Source of the DNA: Zychaea mexicana
Taxonomy: Eukaryota; Mucoromycota; Mucoromycetes; Mucorales; Lichtheimiaceae
Direction: 5' to 3'
NCBI RefSeq assembly: GCF_025766255.1
Contig: NW_026516711.1
Location: 62,001 to 126,000, forward strand
DNA: 64,000 nt
Shown: positions 60,472 to 64,000 of the stretch, piece after piece
Layout: each line of letters opens with the position of its first letter
How positions within the stretch are numbered: the first letter of the stretch is position 1
The notes under the pieces: model-generated
What the model was told of the DNA's origin: nothing
Seen by the model: only the letters and a program-made list of their open reading frames with translations
Database searches by the model: none
Made by a program: the position numbers and the translations under genes

Positions 60472-61777
60472 GAGTAAAAAAAGAAATGTAGTGAATGAGG
60501 GAAGTTGTCTACTGGCTCCTTTTATAAATAGTCGCCCATCAGAGACAACGTCTGTGTTACCCGATTTCGTTCTTTACGAAGTTGGTTGAGTGCTTATTCC
60601 GCGGCATACCACCGTCGCCTCGGTTACCGCTAGTGATGCTGCTGCGGCGTCGCTGTGATAACAACTAGAACGAACCGGGATCGTACAACAGTGCAAAAGA
60701 CCATTAAGATTTGAAATATAAATTATCTATAGCCCTTACACATCTTGTTACTGCATTTTTGCTACGACTATGGTACTAAATCAAGTTTATCTTCGTTTCA
60801 ACGTCATCAGCAGCGGATCTATCATGAACATTAATGTCGCTTTTTTAGCGTGGGATAAAGTTGGACTTATAAGGAGCGCATTGTTGCTGGGTGTATTGTT
60901 TCGTCATCAAAGCGAATCTTAGATTGTACAAGTTACATATCATAAAATAGTGCATACCAACGGTCATATGATACGCGAATGGCGATTCAAATAGATGCTT
61001 ATCAATGTAACTACGTAGGTATACTATAGCGTCATCCTATAGCACATAATCGTGTTAAGCTAAATGACTGTAATAATGGATATAATGTGGATGTTTGCAT
61101 GTCTGAGCATAATCGTACCCTATTGATGGAAATATACTAAAAGAAGATCCTGGAGTTGAGATGACAAAGTACATGTCGAATCCCTGTAGCCTGTACGGTG
61201 GTTTATTTCGGGATAATATATGTCGACGCTTAGCAATCATTATGTAGTGTAAAATTTTCATTGATTTGAATGGTTACTGAAAACATGTAATAATACTGGT
61301 CGTTCATAGTTAGAGTAGCATCTCGGCTATAGTTTATAAAGAAGTTTGCTGTAACAATATAGTTTGATATTTACAATATAGGTACGAAAGTATAAAGCCA
61401 AACATAAAAGATAGGTACTTACTATTCTTTCAGTAATAGACGACCTTTTTCTGCAGCGCTCGTACCGCATTCTCGTCGGTTTTGACATATAAACGTATCA
61501 TTACATACATTATATATAAATGTATTACTTTCATTAGAATGGCCGTACCGGGCAGGCTCTTATCCCAGTCCACTTTACATCCATTCCCTTGAGAGGTATA
61601 ATTAAAGTGTTACATAAACAGTTATTTTTATTATGATATTGGGCATGTCCTTTCTGTATGTCATTTAAAGTTAACTTGCATTCGAAGGGTTAGCAGTTTG
61701 CTAAAAAAGGAAATTGAGGAAAAAAAGAGCTTCCGTTCTGCAGGTTTCTTTCAACTCCCCTTTTCCATTCAGTTGTC
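60472..61777. other. Divergent intergenic region between aldo-keto reductase and phosphatase
   Basis: About 1.3 kb shared upstream of two divergent genes. The first 130 bp contain paired GC-rich words near 60600-60660. No ORF with a recognisable domain, no RNA gene and no clear repeats were seen. Confidence 0.5.
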
Positions 61778-62921
61778 ATGGGGTTGATCTTGTGGTTTGT
61801 CGCGCTACAAGCACTACTAATACAGCTTGTCGTTGCCCAGCGCATCGTTGCAATGGGCGATTTGCATGGAGATCTTCTCCGGACATTGGCGATAATGCGG
61901 TTTAGCAATATTATCGATCATGAAGGACATTGGGCTGGTGGTGATACTATATTTGTTCAAACTGTACATACCATGCTACGATTGAATACAGACGAGAAAA
62001 GAGAGAAAAAGAGAACTGATTTCTTTCTATATATTTAAATATAATCCGTTGGACCATACATGCTATTAGGGCGATATCGTAGACCGTGGAGATGGTAGGG
62101 ATAAAATCAAGAACTTGAGTCGGTACGTGCAGTTGAACTCATGCGACATCTTTCTAGATACTATAAAGCTGTACGAATTGATCCAGCGCTTACAAGCAGA
62201 GGCTCCTGCACAAGGTGGACGCGTTGTTTCCTTGCTTGGTAACCATGAGATCATGAACCTTTCAGGAGACTGGAGATATGTGAGCACCGGTGACATAAAT
62301 TCTTTTGGCGGCAAAGAGAACCGCGTAAAGGCGTTTTCGCCAGAGGGTTGGATTGGAGGAGATCTAATCGAGAAAAATCTGACAGCCAAGGTTGGCTCTT
62401 CCATTTTCGTACACGGAGGAATACATCCGTCGTTTGCACAGGATGGGATCGAAGGCATCAACTTGAAAACGCGCCAAACGCTGTTGGATTACATCGGATC
62501 GCGCGGTCGACATGATCCATATGGAGTCTTTGGGGGACTTGGCCCAACCTGGTATCGAGGATATGCTTTGGATGACGGTATCTGTCCAGTGCTTGAAGAG
62601 GCATTGGCTTTGCTCGAGGTAAAGTATATTTGTTTGCTCGAGGTAAAGTATATCTGAAGGAGGTAGTAAATGATAACTAATAGATCCGTAAAATTTTGCT
62701 AGGCCGATCGGATGGTGATGGGCCATACTGTGCAAAGAGATGGCTTTATCCACACACGATGTGGTGGCAAAGCTGTATTGATTGATATCGGAATAAGCCA
62801 CGTTTACGGTGGTCATTATGGGGCTCTGGAAATTGTGGGTGATGAGTTAACGGCAATCTACAAAGATGGGAAACGAAAGCCCCTTGGTACGCGTCCTAAG
62901 ATGATCCATCAGGAGCTATAG
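61778..62921 (+). CDS. Secreted/ER Shewanella-like protein phosphatase (SLP), PPP-type metallophosphatase
   Basis: Exons 61778-61963, 62070-62094, 62158-62618 and 62703-62921; 891 nt, 296 residues, TAG. The N-terminal 21 residues (MGLILWFVALQALLIQLVVA) form a signal peptide. The PPP metal-binding motifs follow: AMGDLHGD, GDIVDRG, LL/GNHEIMN, VHGGIHPSF and VMGHT. This order, with FGGLGPTWYRGYA, matches Shewanella-like phosphatases, found in bacteria, plants, fungi and protists but not animals. The 63-bp intron 62095-62157 is inferred because removing it gives GDIVDRGDDTIKLYEL; read through, an atypical insert would separate the motifs. The donor of the last intron is duplicated (GT at 62619 and 62643). 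Confidence 0.88.
62595..62657 (+). repeat. 24-bp tandem duplication spanning the splice donor of phosphatase intron 3
   Basis: TTGCTCGAGGTAAAGTATAT occurs twice, 24 bp apart (from 62610 and 62634), so two identical GAG|GTAAAG donors exist at 62619 and 62643. Use of the second adds eight codons (VKYICLLE) in frame. Neither choice disrupts the downstream frame. Confidence 0.8.
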
Positions 62922-63148
62922 TGGAAACATTAAAATTGTGTATACAGAGACTGTGACGAACTAATATATGACTCGAGAGAGTGATATACACATTTATCTT
63001 ACACAATTTCAAAAACCACTACGTGCTATTACATAAAACAAAATCCAGTATATATACAAAGAGAAGAAAGGGAGATGGAAGGAAGAAACGGAAAGAGGAG
63101 AGGGGAAGGGAAGAAATAAGGTTGTCGAACCGTGGTATCCAGCCGGCG

Positions 63149-64000
63149 TCATCGTTGTTCAGAATGATTATCGGTATTTATGTTCACATTATCAACCACC
63201 AATACTCTCTTATTGTCTCTATCGTCTGATGGCGTAGAAACTGTGGAATTAAATGAAACATTTTCGTCGAGGTAAGGATCAGGTTCCATGCTTTTGCCAG
63301 GGCCGGTAAAGTATTTTTTAGCACGCAGTTGGAAGAAAATGATTGCTCCGCCGAGAACAGCCACCAGTGGGACACATGCATAATTCATATTTTCTACAGA
63401 GAAAAAGTAGGTTTTAGACAAGAACATATACGTCAATGACGTATTTATTTAGGGTGCAAAATGAGCTTACCAGCAGTGACAGGGTTTTCGGTGGGACACA
63501 AAAAGAGGGCACTTGTAAAGACAATCCAGCAACAGCTAACCGTATTGATGACAGGGGAAAATGGACCGAGATGAAAGGGACCACGAGTAAATGTTTTACG
63601 AGCAACCGTCAGGCGAAGTGAGATAGGAACAAGATAGGCCAGAGACGAAGCAATAGTGTTGACCGAGACAATGGCGTTAAAAGCGGTTGTGTTCAAAATA
63701 TACTACAATAACGTGTTCGTCATGCGTAAGCAAAAAACCTAAATGCGATCACAGTGTTGCACCGAAGTTGGGACTCACCAGGATACCGATAACAGCAGCA
63801 AAGATGACGTTTGCCCACACAGCATAAACAGGAGTTTTTGTTTTGCTGTTAATTCGGCTTAGATACGAGCTGAATGGCTGATAAGTCGACAAAAACACAT
63901 TAGCATTGAGAAGAGGGCCTCGATATGATTGATCAAAGTGGTATCGTATATTTACCATGGCTCGATCGCGCGAAAAGGCGTAGACAAGACGTGAGCTGCC
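63149..64000 (-). CDS. Amino-acid/choline/GABA-type permease (APC superfamily), 3' part
   Basis: Visible exons: >64000-63956, 63877-63779, 63702-63471, 63393-63149 (TGA); the gene continues beyond the window. It reads SSRLVYAFSRDRAMPFSSYL, TKTPVYAVWANVIFAAVIGI, NAIVSVNTIASSLAYLVPIS, GPFHLGPFSPVINTVSCCWI and a last membrane span VPLVAVLGGAIIFFQ, then a hydrophilic Asp/Ser-rich tail. The SRLVYAFSRD.A.P motif and the GPF.LG.FS..IN segment are those of fungal GABA/choline permeases (Uga4/Hnm1 type). The substrate cannot be decided from this half. Confidence 0.9.

Overview
The window is nuclear DNA of a fungus. Genes are densely split by short GT-AG introns, both strands are used evenly, and the proteins are fungal orthologues (NOC3, RFC2, ICP55, DUS3, siderophore and choline/GABA-type permeases). 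Gene content and the style of the repeats suggest Mucoromycota (Mucorales-like), but I cannot name a species.

Left part (1-34 kb), mostly single-copy genes: a 5'-truncated GH20 hexosaminidase D-like enzyme (+), mitochondrial PGS1 (-), NOC3 (-), a possible small protein (-), clamp-loader subunit RFC2 (+), a flavin monooxygenase (-), myo-inositol oxygenase (-), a disordered protein with a KVSF phosphatase-docking motif (-), an AIF/FSP1-like oxidoreductase (+), a siderophore-type MFS transporter (+) and a questin-oxidase-like gene (-) carrying an in-frame TGA. Exon models were built by eye; reading phase closes across the exons of each recognised gene. Long gene-free stretches lie at 3.1-6.1, 17.4-19.5, 20.5-22.7 and 23.6-27.5 kb.

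Middle part (34-52 kb), a nested transposon graveyard: a broken SANT/Myb-like gene and a broken PIF/Harbinger (HARBI1-like) transposase, a coiled-coil gene tail cut off at 37,730, then a large duplicated complex. The complex holds four copies (A-D) of a gene with a PD-(D/E)xK-like motif, three of them head-to-head with a very AT-rich, dead HARBI1-like transposase. A and B form a palindrome (arms about 2.7 kb, axis at about 41,715). B, C and partial D are direct tandem copies with a 2,928-bp period. Copy A alone keeps a chromodomain at the transposase end. The missing first four exons of the PD-(D/E)xK-like gene lie at 51.2-51.9 kb inside a separate 2.94-kb segment bounded by 23-bp terminal inverted repeats, and their splice phase matches the orphan acceptor of copies A-C. 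A 254-bp direct repeat (36.3 and 50.9 kb) brackets most of the complex.

Right part (52-64 kb), ordinary genes again: ICP55/XPNPEP3 (+) with a GC-AG intron, DUS3 (-) with 19 exons including an 18-nt microexon, an aldo-keto reductase (-), a secreted Shewanella-like phosphatase (+) with a duplicated splice donor, and the 3' part of an APC-family permease (-) running off the end.

There is no operon logic. Shared themes are mitochondria (PGS1, ICP55), RNA/ribosome and replication housekeeping (NOC3, DUS3, RFC2) and transport. The most unusual feature is the palindromic/tandem transposon-plus-nuclease-like array.
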